Origin: Candidatus Latescibacterota bacterium
GTDB lineage: Bacteria > JAAXHH01
NCBI GenBank assembly: GCA_022821085.1
Contig: JAJEEG010000006.1
Span: forward strand, 2,253,330 to 2,317,329
DNA: 64,000 bases
Direction of reading: 5' to 3'
Notes under the pieces: model-generated
The model's input: only the letters and a program-made list of their open reading frames with translations
Databases searched by the model: none
What the model was told of the DNA's origin: nothing
Part shown: piece after piece, positions 1 to 8,826 of the stretch
How positions within the stretch are numbered: position 1 is the stretch's first letter
Layout: each line of letters opens with the position of its first letter
Position numbers and translations under genes: made by a program

Positions 1-2
1 AG

Positions 3-641
3 TTCTTCACCCGCGCCGAGCTCATGGAGCGGTTCTCCCTGGACCAAGTCCACAAGCGGGACACCGTCTTCGACCTGCGCAAATTCGAGTGGCTCAACGG
101 CCAGCACATCATGGCCCTGTCCAACGAGGAACTGTGGACGCTGGCGAAGCCGTTTCTGATGCGCGCCGGCCTGATCGAGGACGGACTGCCAGGCGGACAG
201 GACGTAGACCACGACTACGCGATGGAAGTCGTCGGCCTGCTGCGGGAACGGTGCCGCACGCTGGCGGACTTCGCGGTACAGGGCAGGTTCTTCTTCACGG
301 ACGACTTCGACTACAATCCCAAGGCCGTCCGGAAGCACTGGTCGAAAGAACCGGATGCCGTGGCGGTGCGTATCGGATGGCTTCGTGATGAATTTACCGC
401 GCTAGCATCATTCGACACGGAGGCGGTGGAGGAGGTCGTCCGGAACCTGTCGGATCGGGAAGGATTGAAGGCGGCCCAGTTCATCCATCCCTGCCGCGTG
501 GCGCTGACCGGAGAAATGGCCGGACCGTCCCTGTTCCATTTGATCGTCGTCCTGGGGAAAGAGGCGTGTGTCGACCGTCTGGAAAAGGCACTGGTGCGCC
601 TGCCGGACGTTGTCGAGCAGTCGGCGGTGAGCGAGGGCTGA
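3..641 (+). CDS. gltX: Glutamate--tRNA ligase, C-terminal part (5' end outside window)
   Basis: Cytoplasmic class I aminoacyl-tRNA synthetase that charges tRNA-Glu. Only the last 212 residues are in the window, and the reading frame is open to the left edge, so the ATG at 24 is internal. The visible part opens with FFTRAELMERFSL and continues FEWLNGQHI, typical of the junction between the catalytic core and the all-helical anticodon-binding domain of GluRS. Near the end, PCRVALTGEMAGPSLFHLI matches the conserved end of that domain. The catalytic HIGH and KLSKR motifs lie upstream and cannot be checked. It ends 42 bases before an SRPBCC gene on the same strand. Confidence 0.93.
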   Translation, partial: FFTRAELMERFSLDQVHKRDTVFDLRKFEWLNGQHIMALSNEELWTLAKPFLMRAGLIEDGLPGGQDVDHDYAMEVVGLLRERCRTLADFAVQGRFFFTDDFDYNPKAVRKHWSKEPDAVAVRIGWLRDEFTALASFDTEAVEEVVRNLSDREGLKAAQFIHPCRVALTGEMAGPSLFHLIVVLGKEACVDRLEKALVRLPDVVEQSAVSEG

Positions 642-683
642 GTGAGTTGTAATCATGATGTATCGAAGTGAAAGGAAAGAACG

Positions 684-1142
684 ATGACCAAGTCCAATGC
701 CACTGAAAAACTCACCTACTCGATTACCATAAACGCTTCACGGGAACGGGTCTGGCATGCCCTGTTCGATGACGAACCGTTCAGGAAGTGGTCGAGTGTT
801 TTCGCCGAGGGATCTCACTTCGTGGGTGACTGGAGCGAGGGCAGCGAGATACGGTTCCTGACAAAGGACAATGACGGCATGGTCAGCATGATTGACGAGA
901 ACCGCCCGCATGCATTCATGTCGATCCGCCATATCGGATACATCCGGCAGGGCGTGGAGGACACGGAAAGCGACGAGGTGAAGTCGTGGACGCCGGCCTT
1001 TGAGAACTACACGCTGAAGGACTCCGGCGGGGGTACCCATTTGACCGTGGAAACGGACACGTTTAACGATTTCGTGGAGTATTTCAACGAAACGTGGCCC
1101 AAGGCGCTGTTGGTGGTCAAGGAAGTCGCCGAGGCGGAATGA
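684..1142 (+). CDS. SRPBCC (START-like / AHSA1-type) domain protein
   Basis: 152-residue protein that is a single helix-grip SRPBCC domain. The opening pattern (SITINASRERVWHALFDD, then FRKWSSVFAEGSHFVGDWSEG) is that of AHSA1/polyketide-cyclase-like proteins, which bind hydrophobic ligands or act as Hsp90 cochaperone-like modules. The ligand cannot be told from sequence. The start has a good ribosome site (AAAGGAAAG) about 5 bases upstream of ATG. There is no signal peptide, so it is cytoplasmic. It follows gltX closely and may share its transcript. Confidence 0.8.
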   Translation: MTKSNATEKLTYSITINASRERVWHALFDDEPFRKWSSVFAEGSHFVGDWSEGSEIRFLTKDNDGMVSMIDENRPHAFMSIRHIGYIRQGVEDTESDEVKSWTPAFENYTLKDSGGGTHLTVETDTFNDFVEYFNETWPKALLVVKEVAEAE

Positions 1143-1189
1143 TCGGGTCGTGCGGAACCCAACAACTCCGCCTGCACGCGAAGTGCTGG

Positions 1190-1660
1190 TCAAAGGTACT
1201 TCATCAAGCCAACGATCAGTGCGGACATGCTGATCATACAGACCAGCATCTTGTTGACGGCGCTGCCGATCTGCTTCTCCAGGTCCGACTTCATCGCAGC
1301 CATCTCGGCTCTCAAAACAACCAAGTCTTCCTTCGTGGCAAATCGCTCCAGGTCTTCCTTGGTCGCGAACCGATTCAGATCTTCCTTTGTGGCGAATTTC
1401 TCCAGGTAAGCCTTCGTTGCAAACCGCTCCATTTTCGCACTTAGCGAATCCAGACGGGAATTAAGCCGCTCCAGGTCTTCCTTCGTCGCGAAACGCTCAA
1501 AGTCTCTTTTCGTCGCGAATTCCGCCAGATCTGTCTTCGTCACAAGGTCGTTCCGGCTCCACGTCATCGCCTTGACGATGGCTTCCGCCTGCCTCGTCTC
1601 GATGCCCGCGGCTTCGAATTCGCGGACCGTGGCGTGGGTATCAATGGGATAATAGGACAC
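1190..1660 (-). CDS. DUF1640-like coiled-coil protein with C-terminal membrane anchor
   Basis: 156 residues. The first 45 residues (SYYPIDTHATVREFEAAGI, then QAEAIVKAM) match the N-terminal part of DUF1640/CCDC90-like proteins. The middle is an almost exact repeat of the unit FATKEDLERFATKEDL, at least six copies between about residues 46 and 112, which should form a long coiled coil. The C-terminus (MLVCMISMSALIVGLMKYL) is one hydrophobic segment that probably anchors it in the inner membrane. Bacterial members have no settled role. It is convergent with the SRPBCC gene. The repeats make copy-number change by recombination likely. Confidence 0.75.
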   Translation of the reverse strand: MSYYPIDTHATVREFEAAGIETRQAEAIVKAMTWSRNDLVTKTDLAEFATKRDFERFATKEDLERLNSRLDSLSAKMERFATKAYLEKFATKEDLNRFATKEDLERFATKEDLVVLRAEMAAMKSDLEKQIGSAVNKMLVCMISMSALIVGLMKYL

Positions 1661-1813
1661 GGCGTCACCTGCATCTGGTGAATGTGGTAAATCGGACTGT
1701 TTACGGATTAGTCAGATTTCATCGTAGCCATCTCGGCATCTTTTTTTATTAATCGTGACTGCTGTGTTCGATCAATCCCCAGGCCCTGATCCCCAGGCCC
1801 TGATCCCCAATCC

Positions 1814-2956
1814 CTAATCCCGCTTCCGGTACCACCGGTATTCGACGATCATTCCCGCGATCAGTACGATGCAGCACAGCACGTAGGGCATGCGCAGTCC
1901 GATGAGCTGCGCCAGCAGACCCCCGACCAGGGGTCCAGATACCATGCCCATGCCGACGATCATCTCGTTGCGTGCGCCTTTTTCCCCTTTGCGTTCCTCC
2001 TGGAAAAAAGAATAGAACTGGCTGGCCGAAAAGGCGGCACCGACCAGCAATCCGACCGTCCCGAAGGCGAAGGCCAGCACCACGGTGGCATCCTGCGTCG
2101 CGACGACCAACATGCCGATCACGGCGGCGATCTGGGGAATGACGAGGGGCCTGAGCCGGAACTGCCACCACGTCGTGTACCGCGCGATGAGGAAGACCGT
2201 CATTTGCAGGAGCCGGGGGATGGCGAGCAGTATGCCGAGTGTATCGGGCCGGATGAGGAGCTCGGTGGCGAGCTTGGGAAACTGGTTGTTGAGCATGCCG
2301 ATCATGAAGAATGCCGTGAAATTGGCCGTCCAGGCGATCCAGCGGAAGCGCGTGGTGTCCTCGCGCGCGTGTCCCCGCGCCTCCTCCGGCGGATCCTCTT
2401 CCTGCGCGGTGACGGCCCTGAAGCGCAGAAATACGATCGCCACCGTGAGCACGACCATGCCGATCGTGCCGGTGGCAAAAGGCACCTGCGGACCCACGAG
2501 GTAGAGATAGCCCCCCGCCAACGGGCCCAGCATGAACCCCAGGGTCCAGAACATGTTGAAGGTACCGAGCGTCCTTACCATCTGGGTTCGGCTGCGGCCC
2601 TCGGCCAGCATCGCCTGCACCGACGGCCAGAAGAGGGCCAGCAGTCCCCATCCCAGTGCCGTGCCGACGAGGAGCATCCAGTAGTTCACCGCGAAGAAAA
2701 GCATCCCGAACACCAGCGCGGTCAGGCCGGAGGCGATGGCTAGGAGCCGGCGACGATCGAACCGGTCGGCGAGCTTCCCCGTGAAGGTGCAGGCCAGGGT
2801 GAAGCTGAGGGAGCCCGCGGTGCCGATGAACCCGAGTTCCACCACGGAAGCGCCCAGGTCGAGGGCCCTGAGAGGCACGGCGAAGGACACCAGGCCCGTG
2901 CAGAAGTCCATGACAAAGGCGGCGATGAAGAGGAAGTAGTCGGAACGCTTCAGCAC
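1814..2956 (-). CDS. MFS transporter
   Basis: 380-residue polytopic membrane protein of the major facilitator superfamily with about 12 hydrophobic segments. The loop GKLADRFDRRRLLAI after the second segment is the family's motif A (GxxxDRxxRR). Its substrate cannot be inferred; drug- or sugar-efflux-like MFS proteins have this size. The start is GTG at 2956, with TTG/ATG alternatives absent nearby. It lies 53 bases downstream of the iron ABC permease on the same strand and may be the last gene of that operon. Just past its stop (about 1773-1818) the phrase CAGGCCCTGATCCC is repeated in tandem. Confidence 0.8.
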   Translation of the reverse strand: MLKRSDYFLFIAAFVMDFCTGLVSFAVPLRALDLGASVVELGFIGTAGSLSFTLACTFTGKLADRFDRRRLLAIASGLTALVFGMLFFAVNYWMLLVGTALGWGLLALFWPSVQAMLAEGRSRTQMVRTLGTFNMFWTLGFMLGPLAGGYLYLVGPQVPFATGTIGMVVLTVAIVFLRFRAVTAQEEDPPEEARGHAREDTTRFRWIAWTANFTAFFMIGMLNNQFPKLATELLIRPDTLGILLAIPRLLQMTVFLIARYTTWWQFRLRPLVIPQIAAVIGMLVVATQDATVVLAFAFGTVGLLVGAAFSASQFYSFFQEERKGEKGARNEMIVGMGMVSGPLVGGLLAQLIGLRMPYVLCCIVLIAGMIVEYRWYRKRD

Positions 2957-3009
2957 GGGTTACGTAATACTCCGGATGGCAGGGTCATGGCGGGCGCCGG
3001 CATGCCGGA

Positions 3010-4704
3010 CTACGACAGGCTTCGCTGAGCCGTGCCGCGCGAGAAGTAATTGGAACCCAGCAGCACGACGGACACGAGAAGCAGGAGCAGGACGGCGTAG
3101 GCCGCGGCGCTGCCGATGTTGAACTGGCGCAGGTGGGACAGGATCTCCATGGCGATGGGCCGGTTGTCGTAGACGTAGAGCAATATGGAGGCCACGAATT
3201 CGCCCAGGGCGGTGACGAAGGCCAGCAGCGTACCGGCGAGCACGCCCGGGCCGATGAGGGGCAGGGTGACCCGGCGGAAGGCGTAGAACCACCCCGCGCC
3301 CAGGTTGCGCGCAGCCTCCTCCAGGGAGTCGTCCAGCTGCCTGAAGGCCGCCGAGGAAGCCCGGAACACGATGGGCAGGTGGCGGACGAAGTACGCGATG
3401 GGCAGGAGCCAGAAGGAACCCACCAGCACCTGTCCGAAGCTGAAGGGCGTGCCCTGGCTGAAGGCGACAATCAGGTTGATGGCCACCACCGTGCCCGGCA
3501 GGGCCCACGGCACCATCACGAGGGCATCGAGCAACTTGCGCCCCCGGAACGTGCCCTTGACGACCAGGTAGGCCGCGGTGACGCCGATCGCCACGTCGGC
3601 CGCCGTGGAGACCACCGCCATGTTCAGGCTGTTCCGGATCGGCTCCCAGAAGGTGGGATCCTGGAAGAGGCGGCCGTAGTTGTCCGATGTATATACCTGG
3701 GGCAGGATCTGGTGCGTCCACGTGCCGTCCTGCACGAAAGACAGCAGGAGGATGGTCAGGTGGGGCAGCAGGAGCACCACCACCATGACGATCCCGGCGG
3801 CGCCCGCGAGCAGGCGCGCCCAGCGTCCCCGGATCTCGCGGCGGACGTTCGCCGTGCCCTTGGTGCTCATGGCGTACTGCCGCCGCCCCTCGTACCGGCG
3901 CATCCAGAACAGAAAGGCGATGGAGAAGGCGGAGAGGACCACCGTCTGCGTGACGGCCATGGCCATGTCGCCGTTCAGCTTGGACGTGTAGATGTTGAGG
4001 CTCAGGAAGCGGAATCCGCCCGCGAAGATGAAGGGCGCGCTGAAGGAGTTCATGGACGTCATGAAGACCAGGAGCGTCGCCCCCACCATGGCGGGCGTGA
4101 GCAGGGGCAGGGTGACGGTCCGGAAGCTGAACCAGGACGACGCGCCCAGGTTGCGGGCCGCCTCCATGACCGCCGGGTCGATGCCTCTCAGCGCGGCCGA
4201 CGTGAAGAGGTAGAAGAAGACGTACATGGTGTAGCCGTGGACGAGCAGCACGGCCCACACCCCATTCAGCGAAAAGGGCGGGCGCTCGAGACCCAGGGCG
4301 GCCTGGATGAGGCGCGGAATCATGCCGCTTTCGCTGTAGAGAAAAAGGAAGGCAAGCACGCCCACCAGGGGCGGGAGTACGATGGGCAGGATGGCCAGCG
4401 CGGAGAATACGGACCGGCCGGGAAACTCGTAATGGGTGAAGATGAGGGCCAGGGGGACGCCGATCAGGGCCGAGAGCAGGACGCTCCCCACGGAGACCAT
4501 GACGCTGTTGAAGAGACCTTCCATGTAGGACGGGCTGTCCGGATCGAAGAACTCCCCGTAGTTACCGAAACCGAACTGTCCGTCCCGGAACAGGCTCTCC
4601 CACAGGACGAGCGCGGCGGGATAGACGATGTAGCCGAGCAGGATGAATCCCAGGGGGACGAAGACGAGGGCGCGGGGTTGCCGGAGGACGGCGTACAGGT
4701 TCAT
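3010..4704 (-). CDS. Iron(III)-type ABC transporter permease (fused double permease)
   Basis: About 564 residues holding two homologous permease halves, each with about six membrane segments and an EAA loop (EAARNLGASSWFSFRTVTLP near residue 185 and EEAARNLGAGWFYAFRRVTL near 465) that docks on the ATPase. This FbpB-like fused layout is typical of Fe(III), thiosulfate or putrescine-type importers. ATG at 4704 is preferred over an upstream TTG at 4716 because the GAGGGA ribosome site would touch the TTG. It sits 8 bases after the ATPase stop, so the two are translationally linked. The binding protein upstream supports iron as substrate; this is inference. Confidence 0.88.
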   Translation of the reverse strand: MNLYAVLRQPRALVFVPLGFILLGYIVYPAALVLWESLFRDGQFGFGNYGEFFDPDSPSYMEGLFNSVMVSVGSVLLSALIGVPLALIFTHYEFPGRSVFSALAILPIVLPPLVGVLAFLFLYSESGMIPRLIQAALGLERPPFSLNGVWAVLLVHGYTMYVFFYLFTSAALRGIDPAVMEAARNLGASSWFSFRTVTLPLLTPAMVGATLLVFMTSMNSFSAPFIFAGGFRFLSLNIYTSKLNGDMAMAVTQTVVLSAFSIAFLFWMRRYEGRRQYAMSTKGTANVRREIRGRWARLLAGAAGIVMVVVLLLPHLTILLLSFVQDGTWTHQILPQVYTSDNYGRLFQDPTFWEPIRNSLNMAVVSTAADVAIGVTAAYLVVKGTFRGRKLLDALVMVPWALPGTVVAINLIVAFSQGTPFSFGQVLVGSFWLLPIAYFVRHLPIVFRASSAAFRQLDDSLEEAARNLGAGWFYAFRRVTLPLIGPGVLAGTLLAFVTALGEFVASILLYVYDNRPIAMEILSHLRQFNIGSAAAYAVLLLLLVSVVLLGSNYFSRGTAQRSLS

Positions 4705-4712
4705 GGTCCGGT

Positions 4713-5891
4713 TCAATCCCTCAGGATGATCGCCTGGTCGCCGGGGATGCAGACGCGCACGGCGTCGCCGGGTTGACGCTCGGCCATCGGGCCTTCCGCG
4801 TGCTCCACGACCTGGATGGAGACGCCTGCCGCATCGACGGTGAACTCGACCGTCGCGCCCTTGTAACGCCGGGTGACTACGACGCCGCTCACCGTGCCTT
4901 CAGAGTCCTCGTCCGTCAACCGCGCGGCCTGGGGATGGAGGGCCAGGTGAACGGGGCCAACGGCCGGCGCGTCGCTATCGGCTGGCGCGGTGCCATCGGT
5001 CGGCGCGGTAATATCGGCCGACGTGGCTTCGACATCGGCCGGCACAGCGTCCTCGGCCAGCGCGGGTGACGAGCGTGGCGCAGATGACGAGCGTGGCGCG
5101 GGCAAGACCACGGTCAATCCGCCGGCATGCCTGAACACCGGCCTTCCCTCTTCCGTCTTGAGCACGCCTTCCCAGAGGTTCATGTTGCCCATGAAGGCGG
5201 CCACGAAGCGGTTGGCCGGCCTGCGGTAGATCGCGTCGGGGCGGTCCAGCTGCCGGCACTCGCCCTCCTCCATCACCGCGATCCGATCGGAAACGGCCAG
5301 CGCCTCCTCCTGGTCGTGGGTGACGTAGATGGCCGTGATGCCCAGCTTGGTCTGCAGCTCCCGGATCTGGTCCCGGGTTTCTTCCCGCAGCTTGGCGTCC
5401 AGGTTGGACAGCGGCTCGTCGAGCAACAGCAGGTCGGGTTCGATGACCACGGCCCGGGCGAGGGCCACCCGCTGCTGCTGACCACCGGACAACTGCGGCA
5501 CGGGACGCTGTTCCAGACCGGCCAGTCCCACCAGGTCGAGCGCTCGCGCGACGCGGTCCGAAGTCTCGGCCGCCGCCACCTTCCGGGTGCGCAGGCCGAA
5601 GGCCACGTTCTCGAAGACGGTCATGTGGGGGAAAAGGGCGTAGTTCTGAAACACCATCCCGGTGTTCCGCCGGTTGGCGGGCACGTGGGTGACGTCCTGG
5701 TCGTTAAAGAGCACGGAACCGGAAGTGGGAAAGATAAACCCGGCGATCATGCGGAGAATGGTCGTCTTGCCGCATCCGCTCGGTCCAAGCAGACTGAAGA
5801 ACTCGCCGTCGGCCACGGTCAGGCTGATGCCCTTCACGACCGGGTTGTCATCGAAATGCTTGGTGAGGCGATTGAGGGTGACCTGGGCCAT
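4713..5891 (-). CDS. Iron(III)/spermidine-type ABC transporter ATP-binding protein
   Basis: 392-residue ABC ATPase of the FbpC/PotA type that powers import through the permease downstream. Walker A is GPSGCGKTT (about residue 36), signature LSGGQQQR (about 137), Walker [13 protein letters not shown] (about 157) and switch histidine VTHDQ. A C-terminal TOBE-like region follows. Between the ATPase core and TOBE is an unusual low-complexity stretch rich in Ala, Pro, Asp, Ser and Thr (about residues 265-320, for example APRSSSAPRSSP), absent from most relatives. It lies between the binding-protein gene and the permease in one minus-strand operon. Confidence 0.9.
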   Translation of the reverse strand: MAQVTLNRLTKHFDDNPVVKGISLTVADGEFFSLLGPSGCGKTTILRMIAGFIFPTSGSVLFNDQDVTHVPANRRNTGMVFQNYALFPHMTVFENVAFGLRTRKVAAAETSDRVARALDLVGLAGLEQRPVPQLSGGQQQRVALARAVVIEPDLLLLDEPLSNLDAKLREETRDQIRELQTKLGITAIYVTHDQEEALAVSDRIAVMEEGECRQLDRPDAIYRRPANRFVAAFMGNMNLWEGVLKTEEGRPVFRHAGGLTVVLPAPRSSSAPRSSPALAEDAVPADVEATSADITAPTDGTAPADSDAPAVGPVHLALHPQAARLTDEDSEGTVSGVVVTRRYKGATVEFTVDAAGVSIQVVEHAEGPMAERQPGDAVRVCIPGDQAIILRD

Positions 5892-5964
5892 GGGCGGAGA
5901 TCAGAATGGGGCGGAGATTGGTAACGAAGCGCCGGGATGCCGGGAGCGCGGCAGGCGAAAAGAG

Positions 5965-7014
5965 CTATCCCCGGTCCTTGATGTTGTCGTCCCAGTACTT
6001 CATCCAGGTTCTGGACTGTTCGGAGAAGACCTTCCAGTCGATGTCGAAGGGAGCGACGGAAAGATCGGCCATCCACGCGGGCAGGCGGTCCTTCGGGATA
6101 TCGCCGCGAGTCGGGATCCGGTAGTACTCCGTGGCCTGCAGGACGGTGTGGTCCACATTGGTGACGAATTCATAGAAGAGCCGGGCGTCGTCGGGGTTCT
6201 TGCTGTTGGCGATCAGCGCAATGCCGTCGGTCAGCACGGGCGCGCCGCTCCTCGGCACCACGAAATCGAAGGGATAGCCGTAGCGGTCCACCTGCAGCAT
6301 GATGTCGCTCATCAGCCAGATGGAGACCAGCCCTTCCTTCCGGGCGAGCTTCTGGAACATCATGTTCGGATCGGCGGCGTAGTCCTTGGTGTTGGCATCG
6401 AGCCGCGTGAGCCATTCATACCCCGCGTCGGGGTCCCGGGTGTCCCGGTACGTGCGCCAGATCATCCCCGAATAGACCGTCCGCATCGTGCCGGATGCGA
6501 GCGGGTACCGGATCACGATCAGGTCCCGCCAGCGGGGATCGAGGAGTTCGTCCCAGTCCCCGGGCGCCGTCTCCTTCGTCAGCTCGAGATTGTTGAAGGC
6601 GATGACCGGAATCAATTGCGCTGTGCCGTACCACCGGTCTTCCTCGTCCCTGAATTCGGGAAGCAGGGCGTCCGCCCAGGTCGGCCGGTAAGGGCTCAGC
6701 AGGCCCTCGTCGGCGGCCTGGATGAAGTTGGTCGCCGGTGCGCCCCACCAGACGTCGCCCTGGGGATTGGCACGCTCCGAGCGCACCCGGTCGAGCACGT
6801 CCTGCGAGCCCATGTCGAGCCACCGGACGTCCACATCGGGATGGGCGGCCTCGAAGAGCTTCTCGAATTCGGGCAGGATCGGCTTGCCGTGGGGCGAATA
6901 GACCGTCACGACGCGTCTGTCCGGATCACCGCCGGCGCAGCCCCAGGCCAGGACGGTCGTGCACACCAAAACAGCCGTGCAGAGCGCGATTTTTGGAAGG
7001 CGCAGACAGGTCAA
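5965..7014 (-). CDS. Iron(III)-type ABC transporter substrate-binding lipoprotein
   Basis: 349-residue extracytoplasmic binding protein. The N-terminus is a lipoprotein signal with lipobox LAWGC, cysteine at residue 26. The mature part begins VVTVYSPHGKPILPEFEKLF, the usual start of FbpA/AfuA-type proteins, and contains GDVWWGAPATNF. A pair of tyrosines near the C-terminus (ATEYYRIPTRGDIP) matches the iron-binding YY of FbpA, which supports Fe(III) as ligand. The start is probably TTG at 7014, because GGAGGA lies 9 bases upstream and no in-frame ATG precedes the signal. It is first in the operon with the ATPase and permease. Confidence 0.87.
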   Translation of the reverse strand: MTCLRLPKIALCTAVLVCTTVLAWGCAGGDPDRRVVTVYSPHGKPILPEFEKLFEAAHPDVDVRWLDMGSQDVLDRVRSERANPQGDVWWGAPATNFIQAADEGLLSPYRPTWADALLPEFRDEEDRWYGTAQLIPVIAFNNLELTKETAPGDWDELLDPRWRDLIVIRYPLASGTMRTVYSGMIWRTYRDTRDPDAGYEWLTRLDANTKDYAADPNMMFQKLARKEGLVSIWLMSDIMLQVDRYGYPFDFVVPRSGAPVLTDGIALIANSKNPDDARLFYEFVTNVDHTVLQATEYYRIPTRGDIPKDRLPAWMADLSVAPFDIDWKVFSEQSRTWMKYWDDNIKDRG

Positions 7015-7207
7015 TATTTCGATCCTCCGAATTCCTGGATAATCCTGTGTAATCCCCGCCGCGACACACCGTTTCTTCGGATCCGGGAAGGTCCGCGGCG
7101 TGGGTAGATATTACCACGGAGCGCGTCGAGTGTCAACGCGGATTTAGTGAAATGCCGGGCCGCGCGGGACCGCAAGAGCACGGCTGCCCGGTGTCGCGTG
7201 AGCCGAC

Positions 7208-8041
7208 TCAGGCCAACTGCGTTATCACTGCCGCCGACCGCTGTATATCCCCGCAGTAGACGCCTTCGAAAACCGAGCCGGGCACGGCCGCGAGGATTCG
7301 CCGCGCCAGCGCACGACTTTCCGCGTCTTCGGCACAGGAAAGGTATAGAGAAAGGGGTACGGATTCCGGAAACGCCCGCCTGTACGCTTCAGGATGACTC
7401 ACGACCCCGGCGATGACTTCGGGCGTCACCGGTTCGCCCTCTCCCAGCCCGGTAAGCCTGCCTACGCGCTCGGGCCGGTGCACCTGTCTTTCGACCAGGG
7501 GGATGCCGACGGCCCTCAGGCTGGCGACGATCACGCCCCGTGTCGTTCCTGCCGATACCACGGGCTCGTGGTCCCCGGGCGCCTTGAACAACCGGGCGCG
7601 GGCGCCGTCGGCCTTGATGAGCAGCAGGTCGGGCGCGCAGACTTTTCTCAAGCGCTCCAGTTCGTCCGCGTCCAGCCCCTTGAGCTTGTCGGGCCGGGGC
7701 CGGGCGCCCAGGACGGTCACGTGGCGGCGCCTCTTCAGTTCAGGAGGGACAAGCGTTGGCCAGTCCGGCGTTTCAGCGGTCACGTAGAATCCGCGCGTCT
7801 GCTTCGACGTCGGCGGATGCAGGTGCGTGGTGGACGTCGTGATGACGGCGTAACCCCGATCGACGGCCTCGCCGGCCAGCCGGTACATCAGCGTGGCCTT
7901 TCCGCCGCTGCCGACGATGGCCACGCAATCGCCCCGGTTGACGCCGAGCGTATCGAGAAAGGGTGATTCCGCCGCCGGTCCGCCTGGTCCGCCTGGTCCG
8001 CCTGGTCCGCCTGGTCCGCCTGGTCCACCTGGTCCGCTCAC
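7208..8041 (-). CDS. yqeC: YqeC-like selenium-dependent hydroxylase accessory protein
   Basis: About 277 residues. After a Gly/Pro leader the core begins SPFLDTLGVNRGDCVAIVGSGGKATLMYRLA, a P-loop (GSGGKAT), followed by VITTSTTHLHPP and LLIKADGARARLFKAPGDHEPVV, hallmarks of the YqeC family linked to maturation of selenium-dependent molybdenum hydroxylases. No hydroxylase gene is in the window. The frame is open far upstream inside the rhomboid gene, but translation most likely starts at GTG 8041, whose GTGA overlaps the rhomboid stop; GTG 8044 is also possible. GGGGGGCGA upstream can serve as ribosome site. The first 25 residues are a GGP tripeptide repeat. Confidence 0.78.
   Translation of the reverse strand: MSGPGGPGGPGGPGGPGGPGGPAAESPFLDTLGVNRGDCVAIVGSGGKATLMYRLAGEAVDRGYAVITTSTTHLHPPTSKQTRGFYVTAETPDWPTLVPPELKRRRHVTVLGARPRPDKLKGLDADELERLRKVCAPDLLLIKADGARARLFKAPGDHEPVVSAGTTRGVIVASLRAVGIPLVERQVHRPERVGRLTGLGEGEPVTPEVIAGVVSHPEAYRRAFPESVPLSLYLSCAEDAESRALARRILAAVPGSVFEGVYCGDIQRSAAVITQLA
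7979..8032. repeat. 9-bp tandem repeat in the yqeC start region
   Basis: Six head-to-tail copies of TCCGCCTGG (plus strand), the sixth with one change, continue into a partial seventh copy. On the minus strand they encode repeated Gly-Gly-Pro at the N-terminus of the YqeC-like protein, directly after its GTG start. Because the unit is 9 bases, gain or loss of copies keeps the frame. Confidence 0.9.
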
Positions 8042-8760
8042 CACTCGCCCCCCGGACTGATATGAATCGTTCGGGGCCGGCGTTGCAGGAAGCGCCGCAC
8101 GAGGACCATGCCGACGAGGAATCCCCCGATGTGGGCGTACCAGGCCACGCCGTCGCTGCCGATCCCCAGGATCTGCCGCAGGAACCAGATCCCGAGTACG
8201 ATGATCGCGGGCACGTGGATGATCTGGATGAAGATGAACAGCAGGACGAAGGTCTTGATGTAGGCCTTGGGATACAGGATGAAGTAAGCGCCCAGGATGC
8301 CCGCGATCGCCCCGCTGGCGCCGATCATCGGGATGGCGGAATCGGGCTCGGATATCACGTGGACCATGGTGGCGCACAGGCCGGTCAGGAGGTAGAAGAG
8401 CAGGTAGCGTCCCGCACCCATGGCGCTTTCCACGCTGTTGCCGAAGATCCACAAATAAAGCATGTTGCCGGCGAGGTGCATGAAGCCCCCGTGGACGAAC
8501 ATGGCCGTGAACAGGGTCAGGGGGAAGGGCACGAGGGCGTCCGGGTAGAGCAGGGAGGTGCCGGGAATGGGTATCTCGCCCCGTTCGACGAAATGGGTCA
8601 GTTCGTAGGGAATGGCCGCGGTCTTGAAGATGAAGATCTGTTCGCCCACCGGTCCCAGGACGAACTGGAAGAGGAAGACGGCCACATTGGCCGCGAGCAG
8701 CCCGTAGGTGATCACGGGCCGGCCATAGGACGGGCTTTCAGCCTGGAGAGGTAGGAGCAT
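8038..8760 (-). CDS. Rhomboid family intramembrane serine protease
   Basis: 240-residue membrane protein with about six hydrophobic segments. The catalytic serine lies in GASGAIAGILGAYF (GxSG motif) and the partner histidine in WYAHIGGFLVG in a later segment. The first loop has HGGFMHLAGNMLYLWIFG, the conserved HxxxN part of rhomboids. It should cleave transmembrane substrates within the inner membrane; the substrates are unknown. The stop overlaps the start of the yqeC-like gene by 4 bases, so the two are coupled. uvrB lies upstream on the same strand, 66 bases away. Confidence 0.9.
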   Translation of the reverse strand: MLLPLQAESPSYGRPVITYGLLAANVAVFLFQFVLGPVGEQIFIFKTAAIPYELTHFVERGEIPIPGTSLLYPDALVPFPLTLFTAMFVHGGFMHLAGNMLYLWIFGNSVESAMGAGRYLLFYLLTGLCATMVHVISEPDSAIPMIGASGAIAGILGAYFILYPKAYIKTFVLLFIFIQIIHVPAIIVLGIWFLRQILGIGSDGVAWYAHIGGFLVGMVLVRRFLQRRPRTIHISPGGEW

Positions 8761-8826
8761 GGGAAGTCGGACGGATCGCGGCCGGTCCGGGAGGGAGCGA
8801 ACCGACCCGGCAGGCGACGGCCCGTC

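Noticed and set aside
3133-4776. 547-codon plus-strand open frame across the iron permease
   Set aside because: Antisense of a clear permease gene; high-GC codon bias leaves such frames open. No recognisable domain.
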